Positions 40,124-48,695 of a stretch of 64,000 nt of DNA are shown in pieces (positions within the stretch are counted from its first letter, which is position 1; every line of letters starts with the position of its first letter). The position numbers and the translations under genes were made by a program. The stretch comes from Vibrio alfacsensis. Lineage in GTDB: Bacteria > Pseudomonadota > Gammaproteobacteria > Enterobacterales > Vibrionaceae. Location of the stretch: positions 186,001 through 250,000 of the forward strand of contig NZ_CP032093.1 in the NCBI RefSeq assembly GCF_003544875.1, written 5' to 3'. The notes below the pieces were generated by a model. The model saw only the letters and a program-made list of their open reading frames with translations, searched no databases and was not told the DNA's origin.

Positions 40124-40569
40124 AGTTATCCTCCAGTGTGTGATTGCGGAAATCCGCTTGTTATTGTGAGTGTGGGGGAGGGTGTTTTAGACAATCCCCC
40201 TAAAGTAGTAAGGTTAGTGTAGGGTAGGCGTGTGGCAGAAAAATTGATGTATTTGGGTTTTTTCTCCGGTAATGCACACGGGAGCATAGAAATTCTAGGT
40301 TATGTGACTGCTATCACGGCACGAAACGTTTGAAGCACAAACGTAAAGCTCATCAATGTTACGCGACTGTTGCCTAACATTACCCTCATTGATAATAGGC
40401 TTAATTGTGGTGATTTAATGTACTGTAGAACGTAGAATGCTTGCTTCAAATTTAATCGATTTTTATTCGTATTTAGTTTGAGAAAATTGAGCCGATTCCC
40501 CTCGCTGAGCTAGGCAAACCATGTCAAAATTGCTATTTTCCTGCTCACTAACCTTTTAAGAGTTTTGTT
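40124..40569. promoter_or_regulatory. Divergent frdA/epmA control region
   Basis: This 446-base non-coding region holds the frd promoter (leftward) and the epmA promoter (rightward). A CRP-like palindrome lies at 40303-40318. No full FNR site (TTGAT-N4-ATCAA) is visible, although frd is FNR-activated in E. coli. There is a T-rich leader before epmA. Confidence 0.5.
40303..40318. promoter_or_regulatory. CRP-like binding site upstream of frdA
   Basis: tgtga-ctgcta-tcacg matches the CRP consensus TGTGA-N6-TCACA at nine of ten positions. It lies 180 bases from frdA and about 250 from epmA. CRP and FNR share a half-site core, but the TGTGA half fits CRP rather than FNR. Confidence 0.6.
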
Positions 40570-41541
40570 ATGCAAACGAACTGGCAACCTACTGCTTCTA
40601 TGGAGCAACTTCGTCAACGCGCGGCTTTGATCACCGCTATTCGTCAATTCTTTGCCGAGCGACATGTGATGGAAGTCGACACGCCAGCCATGAGTCATGC
40701 CACGGTGACGGACATTCATTTGCATACTTTCCAGACTGAGTTTGTGGGGCCGGGTTATGCCGATGGTAGCAAGCTGTTCTTTATGACCAGTCCCGAATTT
40801 CACATGAAGCGTTTGCTTGCTGCGGGTAGCGGCTGCATCTATCAAATCAATAAAGCATTTCGAAATGAAGAGAATGGTCGTTACCACAACCCAGAGTTCA
40901 CTATGCTGGAGTGGTACCGCATTGGGTTTGATCACCATAACCTGATGGACGAAATGGATGATCTTCTGCAATTGGTGTTGAAGTGCGGTGCCGCCGAACG
41001 CATGACCTATCAACACGCTTTTATTAATGCGCTGGGTGTTTGTCCACTAGAAGGCTCAATGCAAGAGCTAAAAGTGGTCGCGGCTAAGCTAGGGTTGAGT
41101 GACATTGCAGAGCCAGAACAAGATCGCGATACCTTGCTGCAATTGCTGTTCAGTATTGGTGTGGAAGCAAAGATTGGTCAGCAAGTACCTGCATTTGTTT
41201 ATGACTTTCCTGCATCGCAAGCGGCACTGGCGAAGATTAATCCACAAGACCACCGTGTTGCGGATCGCTTTGAGGTGTACTTCAAAGGCATTGAACTGGC
41301 AAACGGCTTCCATGAGTTGGATAACCCGAAAGAACAATTGGCTCGTTTCGAACAAGATAATGCCAAGCGTTTGGAAATGGGGATAAAACCACAACCGATT
41401 GATTACCACTTGATTGGTGCATTAGAAGCGGGCCTACCAGATTGTGCCGGCGTCGCATTAGGTATTGATCGTCTGATTATGTTGGCACTGGGTTGTGACC
41501 ATATTGACCAAGTCACCGCATTCCCATTTCCAATTGCTTAA
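40570..41541 (+). CDS. epmA: EF-P lysine ligase EpmA (GenX/PoxA)
   Basis: EpmA is a class II lysyl-tRNA-synthetase paralogue that attaches (R)-beta-lysine to Lys34 of EF-P. The 323 residues comprise only the catalytic core, without a tRNA anticodon-binding domain. Class II motifs are visible: motif 2 in [23 protein letters not shown] and motif 3 in [18 protein letters not shown]. The start has acctttt-aagag upstream. It is divergent from frdA, as in E. coli, and is followed closely by the VanZ-like gene, with nine bases between. Confidence 0.96.
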   Translation: MQTNWQPTASMEQLRQRAALITAIRQFFAERHVMEVDTPAMSHATVTDIHLHTFQTEFVGPGYADGSKLFFMTSPEFHMKRLLAAGSGCIYQINKAFRNEENGRYHNPEFTMLEWYRIGFDHHNLMDEMDDLLQLVLKCGAAERMTYQHAFINALGVCPLEGSMQELKVVAAKLGLSDIAEPEQDRDTLLQLLFSIGVEAKIGQQVPAFVYDFPASQAALAKINPQDHRVADRFEVYFKGIELANGFHELDNPKEQLARFEQDNAKRLEMGIKPQPIDYHLIGALEAGLPDCAGVALGIDRLIMLALGCDHIDQVTAFPFPIA

Positions 41542-41550
41542 GGATTGACG

Positions 41551-41925
41551 ATGAACCTTGCCGCTGCTCGTTTTATTTTGTTTAGCTATGCTGCTTTGAT
41601 TGCTTACCTCTCCTTGAGTTCTGGGGATTTACAGAATTGGGGAGACGTTGCCTATCTAGATAAGATGCAACACGCGATGGCATACAGTGGTTTTGCCTTT
41701 TTAGGTAGCTTTTGTGTGTTGCAGTGGCGGCAGCGTTACTATGCAGCGATGGTGATTTTGTCTTTTAGTGCCGTGATTGAAGTGTTGCAAGGTTATGTTG
41801 GTCGACAGACGTCTTGGCATGACCTTATAGCGAATACCATGGGCATTTTAACTGGTCTGCTATGTTACCGTATTTGGACCCTCTATCGATCTAGATGGGT
41901 GAAGTCGTTATACTCGATCAGATAG
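41551..41925 (+). CDS. VanZ-like small membrane protein
   Basis: This gene encodes 124 residues with four hydrophobic segments and the VanZ-like core DKMQHAMAYSGFAFLGSF followed by VIEVLQGYVGRQTSWHDLIANTMGILTGLL. The ATG at 41551 has aagga upstream; a TTG two codons earlier is in frame. VanZ-type proteins are poorly understood; the name comes from teicoplanin resistance, but most chromosomal members are not resistance genes. It lies nine bases after epmA and 21 before a TetR regulator, so the three may form one operon. Confidence 0.85.
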   Translation: MNLAAARFILFSYAALIAYLSLSSGDLQNWGDVAYLDKMQHAMAYSGFAFLGSFCVLQWRQRYYAAMVILSFSAVIEVLQGYVGRQTSWHDLIANTMGILTGLLCYRIWTLYRSRWVKSLYSIR

Positions 41926-41946
41926 TCAAGAGGGAATACGATAAAG

Positions 41947-42582
41947 ATGAAAACGCGCGACAGAATCGTCTATGCAGCACTGGACTTGTTCAACCAACAT
42001 GGTGAGCGAAATATTACGACTAATCACATAGCCGATCACATTGAAATTAGCCCAGGTAATTTGTACTACCACTTCCGCAATAAACAAGAAATCGTGCGTG
42101 AGATTTTTGCGCTTTACTCTGCAGAGTTATTAGAGCGTTTTACTCCGATTCAAGGCTCTCAAGAAAGCCTGACCATGTTAAAAAGCTATCTTGATTCTAT
42201 CTTTACCTTGATGTGGAAATATCGTTTCTTCTACGCCAACTTACCGGAAATTTTGTCGAGAGACGAACAGTTGCACGATGAATACATCGATGTTCAAGAC
42301 AAGCTACAGGCTAACTTGATTGCGATTGTGCAAGAGTTTGTTTCTCTGAAGTTGCTGGATATTGACGATACTCAGTTGAAGTCTCTGGTTTGTACCTTAC
42401 ATTTAATCGCATGCAGTTGGTTGGCGTATCAATCAGCCATGTCGCCAAAAACTGACATCACAGAGCAAATGGTTAAGCAAGGCATGTTGCAAATGCTGAA
42501 TGTTGTTAAGCCCGTTGCCACAGAACAAGGTTTGGAGCAGCTGCAACTGTTAGAAGAAGCACTGAGCACTCTTCATTGTTGA
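41947..42582 (+). CDS. TetR/AcrR family transcriptional regulator
   Basis: A 211-residue DNA-binding protein. The N-terminal TetR helix-turn-helix is complete: TRDRIVYAALDLFNQHGERNITTNHIADHIEISPGNLYYHFRNKQEIV. The remaining 150 residues are helical and form the ligand-binding domain, with an acidic and Leu-rich end. It may regulate its own operon or the VanZ-like gene. No palindromic operator is obvious in the short gap upstream, and the ligand and targets are unknown. Confidence 0.9.
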   Translation: MKTRDRIVYAALDLFNQHGERNITTNHIADHIEISPGNLYYHFRNKQEIVREIFALYSAELLERFTPIQGSQESLTMLKSYLDSIFTLMWKYRFFYANLPEILSRDEQLHDEYIDVQDKLQANLIAIVQEFVSLKLLDIDDTQLKSLVCTLHLIACSWLAYQSAMSPKTDITEQMVKQGMLQMLNVVKPVATEQGLEQLQLLEEALSTLHC

Positions 42583-42718
42583 TGTGCATAGTGAATCTGG
42601 TTAGACCTATTGATTTGTTTTTGAGCTGAGCTCTCATTTCTCTTCACCTCGTAAGTTGACTTGCTCGGCTCTCTGAGCACAATAAAGTATGAATTATCGG
42701 TAAGGGAACTATCGTTTA

Positions 42719-43675
42719 ATGAACTACGATGTCTTTAATGGTGATGCTGATGGCATCATTGCTTTGCTTCAATGGCGTTTTGCTGATCCTCTAGAAACAC
42801 AGTTAGTGACTGGCGTTAAGCGCGATATTAAGCTCGTCGAACAAGTGGAAGTGCAAGCTGGCGATGAGCTTGCTATTTTCGATGTGTCGATGGAAAAAAA
42901 CATGAGCGCTCTGGAACAAGCTCTGGCTCAAGGTGCTCACGTTTTCTATGCGGATCACCACCGTTCCGGCACTATCCCATCGCATGGTAATCTTGATGCA
43001 CACATTGATCTTGATGCGAACACTTGTACGGCTTTGATTGTCGATAAGTTGTTGAAAGGGCGTTTTCATACATGGGCGATCACGGCCGCTTATGGAGATA
43101 ACTTGATTGCTAAAGCGGATGAGTTAGCGGATAAAGCAGGCCTAGATGCAGGGCAGAAAGCGCAGCTAAAAGAGCTCGGTACATTGATTAACTACAATGG
43201 CTATGGCTCAAAAGTTGATGATCTTCATTTCCATCCTGCAGACTTGTACCAAGCCTTAAAGCAATACGTCTCACCATTCGATGCAATCGCAGACAATGCA
43301 TCGCCATATTACCAATTGCAGTCCGCTTATCAGCAAGATATGAATGCAGCCCAAGCAGTACCAGCCGTTCATGAAAGTTCAAAACTCAAGCTTTTTGTAT
43401 TGCCAAACAATGCCGCATCACGTCGAATTAGCGGTGTCTATGGCAATTGGCTTGCAAACCAAAATCCAGATTCAGCTCATGCCGTATTAACCGAAAATGC
43501 AGACGGTACTTATACCGTTTCACTCCGCGCACCACTCAGCAACAAACAAGGAGCGGTGGCAGTTTGTGGTCAGTTCTCCATGGGCGGCGGCCGAGAAGCA
43601 GCAGCAGGCATTAATGCATTAAGTAAGGATGATTTGGCGGCCTTTATTGATGCGGTAGAGACGTACTACGCATAG
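42719..43675 (+). CDS. DHH-family phosphoesterase
   Basis: A 318-residue cytoplasmic protein with the DHH superfamily layout. The N-terminal metal-binding motif is NYDVFNGDADGIIAL (Asp-x-Asp), later comes the DHH motif itself in FYADHHRSG, and the C-terminal DHHA1-type segment is CGQFSMGGGREAAAGIN. Members cleave small nucleotides such as c-di-AMP, pAp or nanoRNA, but this subgroup differs from RecJ and NrnA, and I cannot name the substrate. It has its own 136-base upstream gap and ends at a hairpin before the convergent EnvC-like gene. The start has aaggga upstream. Confidence 0.85.
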   Translation: MNYDVFNGDADGIIALLQWRFADPLETQLVTGVKRDIKLVEQVEVQAGDELAIFDVSMEKNMSALEQALAQGAHVFYADHHRSGTIPSHGNLDAHIDLDANTCTALIVDKLLKGRFHTWAITAAYGDNLIAKADELADKAGLDAGQKAQLKELGTLINYNGYGSKVDDLHFHPADLYQALKQYVSPFDAIADNASPYYQLQSAYQQDMNAAQAVPAVHESSKLKLFVLPNNAASRRISGVYGNWLANQNPDSAHAVLTENADGTYTVSLRAPLSNKQGAVAVCGQFSMGGGREAAAGINALSKDDLAAFIDAVETYYA

Positions 43676-43712
43676 GGTTTCTTGAATGTAGGGGTTTCTT
43701 TAATGCGAACGC

Positions 43713-43740
43713 AACGAAGGAGCTGATTAGCTCTTTCGTT
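43713..43740. terminator. Hairpin between the DHH gene and the EnvC-like gene
   Basis: An 11-bp stem with one G-T pair (aacgaaggagc / gctctttcgtt) and loop tgatta. T-richness follows only weakly on the plus strand, so it is a moderate terminator for the convergent pair. Confidence 0.6.
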
Positions 43741-43801
43741 TCTTGTGGTTCGACGTTTTTTGTAAAGGCGGTTGGTTTAGAGCAGGAATTACAAACGGCA
43801 G

Positions 43802-44932
43802 CTATAAACGCTTTAACCAAGATTTCGGGTTTTGCGCTTCACTGTTGCGACGAATTTCAAAGTATAGTGATGGTCTGTCTTGACCACCGGTATCACCCGC
43901 AAGGGCAATGACTTCACCGGCGGTTACTCTATCGCCTTCTTTTTTCGTTAACGCTTGGTTGTAGCCGTATAACGTCATATCGCCTTTGCCATGATCGAGT
44001 AGCACGACCAAGCCATAACCACGTAGGTATTCAGCAAACACCACCGTACCAGGGTAAACCGCTTTGACTTGCTGACCATAGTTGGCAGAGAGCACCATGC
44101 CTTTCCAGTTTACTTGGCCAGTTTGTTTGGTACCAAAGTTATGCAATACACGGCCTTTTATTGGCCATGGCAGTTTGCCACGTTGCTTTGCGATACCGTC
44201 CATAGGTACAGCGTTACGTTTCGCAGCTTTCGCTATTTCTGCTTTTAGACGAGTTTCATTGCGCTGAAGCTCTGCAAGATAGCGTTTGTCGTCTGTGATG
44301 CTTTTTTGAATCTTGCTCAACGTACCTTTACGTTGCGATTGTGTGCTTGCCAAAGACGAACGTTTTTCCGATTGCTGTTTCAGCAAGCTTTCAATCTGTT
44401 CTTTTTCTAATTCAAGTTGGTTTTTATTGTGTGCCAACTCTTGAGTGGTTTTAGTAATGGCATCAATAACCTCCGCACGTGCTTTCGCTAAGTGTTGGAA
44501 ATATTGACTGATGCGATCCTCTTCAACCCCTTCATTGAGCAGATGTCCATTGGCTTTGGCGCGTTCTGTCACGTAGTAGGTTTGAATGAGCTGTTTTAGC
44601 TCTTCCTCTTGCGCTTGGCGCTGGCCTTCTTGCAGTGCAATTTTCTCTTCCAACTTATTAATGTTCTGATCGGCCTGCGCTAATTCTGCCTTAGTTTGCT
44701 TAATTTCTCTTTCTAGTTTCGAGATACCAAGCTCTTGGTCTTTAAGCGACTTTTGCAGATCGTTAAGTTGTTTTTCTTGAGAAGTGAGCGATTTACGCTG
44801 ACGGCTGATTTCGCTAGAAACCCCTTTTAACTCTTGCTGACTGGCAGCAGAAGAGGTGAGGGGATAAGTGGCAGATAAAGCACAAGTTAATAAAATAGCC
44901 GAGCGTAGCACGGGGTGATTTTGTTTTCGCAC
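43802..44932 (-). CDS. EnvC-like murein hydrolase activator, M23 domain
   Basis: A 376-residue periplasmic protein from a GTG at 44932 with agga upstream; earlier in-frame starts would give a non-cleavable N-terminus and overlap cysE. It has a signal peptide (AILLTCALSATYPLTSSA), a long coiled coil of about 210 residues rich in Gln, Lys and Glu, then a LytM/M23 peptidase-like domain (GRVLHNFGTKQTGQVNWKG ... LLDHGKGDMTLYGYNQ). The usual catalytic HxH is replaced by LYGYN, which suggests a non-enzymatic activator of division amidases like E. coli EnvC. It lies downstream of cysE. Confidence 0.87.
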   Translation of the reverse strand: MRKQNHPVLRSAILLTCALSATYPLTSSAASQQELKGVSSEISRQRKSLTSQEKQLNDLQKSLKDQELGISKLEREIKQTKAELAQADQNINKLEEKIALQEGQRQAQEEELKQLIQTYYVTERAKANGHLLNEGVEEDRISQYFQHLAKARAEVIDAITKTTQELAHNKNQLELEKEQIESLLKQQSEKRSSLASTQSQRKGTLSKIQKSITDDKRYLAELQRNETRLKAEIAKAAKRNAVPMDGIAKQRGKLPWPIKGRVLHNFGTKQTGQVNWKGMVLSANYGQQVKAVYPGTVVFAEYLRGYGLVVLLDHGKGDMTLYGYNQALTKKEGDRVTAGEVIALAGDTGGQDRPSLYFEIRRNSEAQNPKSWLKRL

Positions 44933-44975
44933 TTGAGAGTTTCCTACCACGTATGTATCAAATAAGAAGAAATGA

Positions 44976-45797
44976 CTAAATGCCATCGCCATGGATAAAG
45001 CTTTGTGATTTACCATTAAAGCCTTGATCCATGTCTAGAGATGGTTTGTCTGTTTTTGGGCGACCAACGATTTTTGCAGGTACACCTGCGACTGTCGTAT
45101 GCGGAGGTACCGCTTGTAGCACCACAGAACAAGAGCCAATTTTCGCGCCTTCACCGACTTCGATGTTGCCGAGGATCTTTGCTCCAGCGCCAATCATTAC
45201 GCCTTCACGAATCTTAGGGTGACGGTCGCCCCCCTCTTTACCTGTACCGCCTAAGGTCACATCTTGCAAAATAGAAACGTCGTTTTCAACCACGGCAGTT
45301 TCACCGATCACGATGCCGGTTGCGTGGTCTAACATGATGCCACTACCGATACGTGCAGCAGGGTGAATGTCGACCTGACACGCGACGGATATTTGATTCT
45401 GCAAGTACGTTGCTAGGGCATGACGGCCTTGTTTCCACAACCAGTTTGCCACGCGGTAACCTTGAAGAGCGTGATAGCCTTTTAGATACAGTAGTGGCAT
45501 TGAGTACATTGAAACCGCTGGGTCGCGATTGACCGTGGCACAAATATCGCACGCGGCAAAATCCGTGATGTTAGGATCCGCCGCAAAGGCTTCCTCAACC
45601 ACTTCACGCACCGCCATTGCAGGCATGGATGCGGTGTTTAATTTGTTTGCCAGAATGTAGCTCAGCGCGGCACATAAGCTTTCATGCTTGATGATCGTCG
45701 CATGATAAAAGCTTGCCAACATAGGCTCTTGCTCTGACATTTCACGGGCTTCTGAAACAATTTTGTTCCAGACTTTTTGTTTTTCGCAGTGTTTCAT
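44976..45797 (-). CDS. cysE: Serine O-acetyltransferase
   Basis: CysE makes O-acetylserine from serine and acetyl-CoA, the first step of cysteine synthesis. From the ATG at 45795-45797 (agga 8 bases upstream) it has 273 residues, as in E. coli. The N-terminal helical domain is followed by a left-handed beta-helix of hexapeptide repeats (IHPAARIGSGIMLDHATGIVIGETAVV ... DVTLGGTGKEGGDRHPKI), with the active-site Asp-His and the C-terminal tail that is target of cysteine feedback inhibition. It follows gpsA as in E. coli. Confidence 0.97.
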   Translation of the reverse strand: MKHCEKQKVWNKIVSEAREMSEQEPMLASFYHATIIKHESLCAALSYILANKLNTASMPAMAVREVVEEAFAADPNITDFAACDICATVNRDPAVSMYSMPLLYLKGYHALQGYRVANWLWKQGRHALATYLQNQISVACQVDIHPAARIGSGIMLDHATGIVIGETAVVENDVSILQDVTLGGTGKEGGDRHPKIREGVMIGAGAKILGNIEVGEGAKIGSCSVVLQAVPPHTTVAGVPAKIVGRPKTDKPSLDMDQGFNGKSQSFIHGDGI

Positions 45798-45875
45798 TCT
45801 CAATATCCTGAGTGGTTCTTCCGTGACCCGACAACGTTTAATCTTCTCAGATGAGGTTCAAAGGGCGTTAGAGTG

Positions 45876-46913
45876 CTACTTCCCTTCCGCTTTTTTGTCA
45901 CGAGCAAGTAAATCTTGCGCTGCCAGGTGTGCATCTTTCCCTTGATACAGTACTTGATAAATTTGGTCAACTATTGGCATTTCAACGCCCATTCGTTGAG
46001 AAAGCATCCAAACTTCTTTGGTGTTGCGGTAACCCTCTACAACCTGACCGATCTCTTCTTGTGCCGTATCGACATCTTTCCCTTGACCGAGTGCCAAACC
46101 AAAACGGCGGTTACGTGATTGGTTATCTGTACAAGTTAGAACAAGATCGCCAAGGCCGGCCATGCCCATAAAGGTTTCTGGTTGTGCACCAAGCGCAGCG
46201 CCTAGACGGCACATTTCAGCAAGGCCACGGGTAATCAGTGCAGTACGTGCATTGGCACCAAAACCAATACCGTCAGACATGCCAGCGCCAATTGCGATGA
46301 CGTTCTTCACCGCGCCGCCAAGTTGCATGCCAATGAAATCGTTGTTTGCGTAGACACGGAAAGTTTTGCTGCAGTGGATTTTTTCTTGCAGATCAGCGAC
46401 GAACTCCGCATCAGGAGAAGCGACAGAAATCGCGGTTGGCATGCCCATAGCGAGTTCTTTGGCAAACGTAGGGCCAGATAGCACTGCTAATGAGTAGCTG
46501 TCGCCAATAATATCGAAAGCGACTTCTTTGAGTAGGCGTCCGGTTTCTGGCTCAAGGCCTTTGGTTGCCCAACAGATGCGAGAATCTTCGCGCAAGAAAG
46601 GTTTGCAGCTGTTCAGTACAATACCGAAAACATGGCTCGGAACGACAACTAACAAGTCACGGCTTGCTTGAACGGCTTTTTCTAAATCCGATTCAATGAT
46701 CAAGCTCTCTGGAAAATCAATCCCAGGTAGGAATTCATGGTTAGCACGGTCTGCTTCAAGGCGTGCCATGTGCTCTGGCTCATGTCCCCAGAGGATGACG
46801 TTCGCGCCGTTACGAGCAAGCGAGATTGCTAAAGAAGTGCCGTATGATCCTGCGCCAATCACCGTCATTGCGATGTCTTTACCGTAAGCATTGTTGGTAT
46901 TTGCGTGTGTCAT
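45876..46913 (-). CDS. gpsA: Glycerol-3-phosphate dehydrogenase [NAD(P)+]
   Basis: GpsA reduces dihydroxyacetone phosphate to sn-glycerol 3-phosphate for phospholipid synthesis. The 345 residues have the NAD-binding start [21 protein letters not shown], the catalytic lysine in [13 protein letters not shown], and the family signature [20 protein letters not shown]. About 15 residues precede the NAD fold, giving a slightly longer N-terminus; the start has aggcgg upstream. It lies between secB (with a terminator between) and cysE. Confidence 0.97.
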   Translation of the reverse strand: MTHANTNNAYGKDIAMTVIGAGSYGTSLAISLARNGANVILWGHEPEHMARLEADRANHEFLPGIDFPESLIIESDLEKAVQASRDLLVVVPSHVFGIVLNSCKPFLREDSRICWATKGLEPETGRLLKEVAFDIIGDSYSLAVLSGPTFAKELAMGMPTAISVASPDAEFVADLQEKIHCSKTFRVYANNDFIGMQLGGAVKNVIAIGAGMSDGIGFGANARTALITRGLAEMCRLGAALGAQPETFMGMAGLGDLVLTCTDNQSRNRRFGLALGQGKDVDTAQEEIGQVVEGYRNTKEVWMLSQRMGVEMPIVDQIYQVLYQGKDAHLAAQDLLARDKKAEGK

Positions 46914-47008
46914 GCTACCGCCTAATTGTCTTTCTACTAGTAGAATCTAGTTCATAATCGCCAGATTTTACGATCTCTAGGGATTAGGAACTAGGATCTT
47001 TCAGAAAT

Positions 47009-47054
47009 AAAAAATGCACATCGCATCGCTAATTGGACGCTTTGTGCATTTTTT
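47009..47054 (-). terminator. Terminator-like hairpin after secB
   Basis: An 11-12-bp stem (aaaaatgcaca / tgtgcattttt) encloses a 22-base loop. On the minus strand a T-run follows. It ends secB transcription, so gpsA probably also has its own promoter. Confidence 0.75.
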
Positions 47055-47113
47055 CAAGTATAGGACGTGAATTCATTCATTTGGAATGCAACACGTCACT
47101 TACAAAGCGTGAA

Positions 47114-47578
47114 TTACGCTTCAGCTTCGCCTTGTTGAGCTTGCTGTTGTAGGTAGTTCATGAATAGCGCGTCGAAGTTAACTGGCGCTAGGTTCAGTTG
47201 AGGGAACGTACCTTTTACCACTAGGCTTGAGATAGTTTCACGAGCGTATGGGAATAGGATGTTAGGGCAGAATGCGCCTAGGCAATGTGCTAGTTGGCCT
47301 GCTTCCATTTGCTCAGCAGTAAAGATACCACCTTGTTGAACTTCACATAGGAACGCGGTTTCTTCTTCGTTCTTTACAGTAACGGTTAGACGTAGGATAA
47401 CTTCGTAAACACCCTCGCCAAGTTCACGGCTTTGAGTATCTAGGTCTAGTTTAACGTCAGGGTTCCACTCTTTTTGGAACATTACTGGTGAGTTAGGCGC
47501 TTCGAAAGAAACGTCTTTTAGGAAGATGCGTTGAATTGCGAAGTTTTGTTGTGCTGCTTGTGGTGCTGCTTCAGCCAT
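47114..47578 (-). CDS. secB: Protein-export chaperone SecB
   Basis: SecB is a homotetrameric chaperone that keeps preproteins unfolded and hands them to SecA. The 154 residues show the family core [26 protein letters not shown], the [15 protein letters not shown] segment, and [36 protein letters not shown]. The C-terminal [12 protein letters not shown] is the flexible SecA-binding tail. A good aaggat precedes the ATG. The rhodanese gene lies upstream, but a 199-base spacer separates them where E. coli has grxC. Confidence 0.97.
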   Translation of the reverse strand: MAEAAPQAAQQNFAIQRIFLKDVSFEAPNSPVMFQKEWNPDVKLDLDTQSRELGEGVYEVILRLTVTVKNEEETAFLCEVQQGGIFTAEQMEAGQLAHCLGAFCPNILFPYARETISSLVVKGTFPQLNLAPVNFDALFMNYLQQQAQQGEAEA

Positions 47579-47777
47579 TTTAAATCCTTAATAAAAATTT
47601 GTTAGGTCTAGAACCTCTAAACCTCGAAATATGATTTGTCCTGAGACTAACTGAGCAAATTTACCTTGACTAGGTGAAGCGTTCATTACGTGCAAAGCAT
47701 CACAACTTAACGCGTCAACTGCTTTCAATTTGCTCAGTTTATAAAAACGAGGCTGGTAAAATTGTTTAACCGCGACC
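47579..47777. other. Spacer with long-range inverted repeat between the rhodanese gene and secB
   Basis: This 199-base stretch replaces the grxC gene present here in E. coli. It contains a perfect 13-bp inverted repeat (aactgagcaaatt at 47649-47661 and its complement at 47727-47739). Inside is a second pair gcgtt/aacgc (47680-47684 and 47708-47712). There is no glutaredoxin coding sequence (no CPYC motif in any frame read). A 78-codon frame that runs through it into the rhodanese gene is a shadow. Confidence 0.6.
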
Positions 47778-48212
47778 TTATTTCTTACCACGTACGAGTG
47801 GAAGGTTCGCTTCGTTCCACGCAATCAAACCGTTTTTCAGTAGGCTTACATTTTCAAAGCCCGCTTTTGCTAATAGGTTTGCGCTTTCTTGAGCGGTTTG
47901 GCCCGTTTTGCATACCACAATGATTGGGTTTGATTTTTGGTTTTCAAGGCTACCAAAGTTACCCGCTTTGATATCTGATGGCAAAATGTGAACTGCGTCG
48001 GTGATATGACCTTTTTTGAATTCATCTTTCGCGCGGATATCCACCACAATACCGTTTTCACGGTTCATAAGATGAGTCAGTTGGTTAACGTTGATTTCTT
48101 TGTATGCTGAGGTCGCTGATTTCACGATACTCATGATGAAAGCGACAAGAAGACCTACCCATACTAAGGATAGAATCATGTTCTGTTGGAAAAATTCAAT
48201 GTACTCTTGCAT
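47778..48212 (-). CDS. Membrane-anchored rhodanese-like protein (YibN-like)
   Basis: This gene encodes 144 residues with an N-terminal membrane helix (about 11-29, ILSLVWVGLLVAFIMSIV) and a single rhodanese domain. The domain has the CH2A-like segment IVDIRAKDEFKKGHI and the active-site loop VVCKTGQTAQESA with catalytic Cys near residue 100. It matches E. coli YibN in size and position upstream of secB. Rhodaneses move sulfur from thiosulfate or persulfide donors, but the role of YibN is unsettled; the loop has Lys-Thr-Gly-Gln rather than the usual Arg-rich motif. Confidence 0.9.
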   Translation of the reverse strand: MQEYIEFFQQNMILSLVWVGLLVAFIMSIVKSATSAYKEINVNQLTHLMNRENGIVVDIRAKDEFKKGHITDAVHILPSDIKAGNFGSLENQKSNPIIVVCKTGQTAQESANLLAKAGFENVSLLKNGLIAWNEANLPLVRGKK

Positions 48213-48695
48213 GTCCTGAGCTCTTACACTGTTGGCGGAAAAATAAAGCAGGAGTATAGCGAGGTTAATCGTCTTAGGCGAGAGGGTTAAAATTTTCTAA
48301 TCTATAATTGAGATCTCATCGCTTGCGTTAAGGCTCTTTGGCGTGGTTATTCCTGCAATCTTAGTATCGACGTTTCCTATCAATCTAATCGGTGTAATTG
48401 ACTTCACTTCTACGTTCAAAAGCGCAATATAGGTATCAACAAAAGTTTTCACCTAAGTATTTCGGTGGTTATACAAAGCATCTTGAAAGTGACTATGCTT
48501 GTGGAACACGTTTGCATACAAAGTCGTATTGCTTGCTAACTTGTAAGATAGCAACAATAAATCGCAAACATTATTTGATCTTAACCTACAGTTCTGGTTA
48601 AAAAGTGTAGTAAAATTACGCTAGTTTTGTTTCAAGGTTAGATGGGCAATGAAGCCCTACGCCGAAAGTTACTTAAATTTGATGAGGTCATCACT
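48213..48695. promoter_or_regulatory. Divergent rhodanese/gpmM control region
   Basis: This non-coding stretch of 483 bases lies between two divergent genes. A plausible gpmM -10 is taaaat at about 48611. The short frames here (67 codons at 48398, and the upstream extension of gpmM from 48642) lack ribosome sites and family likeness. I see no named regulator site. Confidence 0.45.

Noticed and set aside
47588..47824. 78-codon minus-strand frame in the rhodanese-secB spacer, possible grxC remnant
   Set aside because: No CPYC glutaredoxin motif or family similarity; it overlaps the rhodanese gene out of frame.
48398..48601. 67-codon frame upstream of gpmM
   Set aside because: No ribosome site, poor composition, sits in a promoter region.
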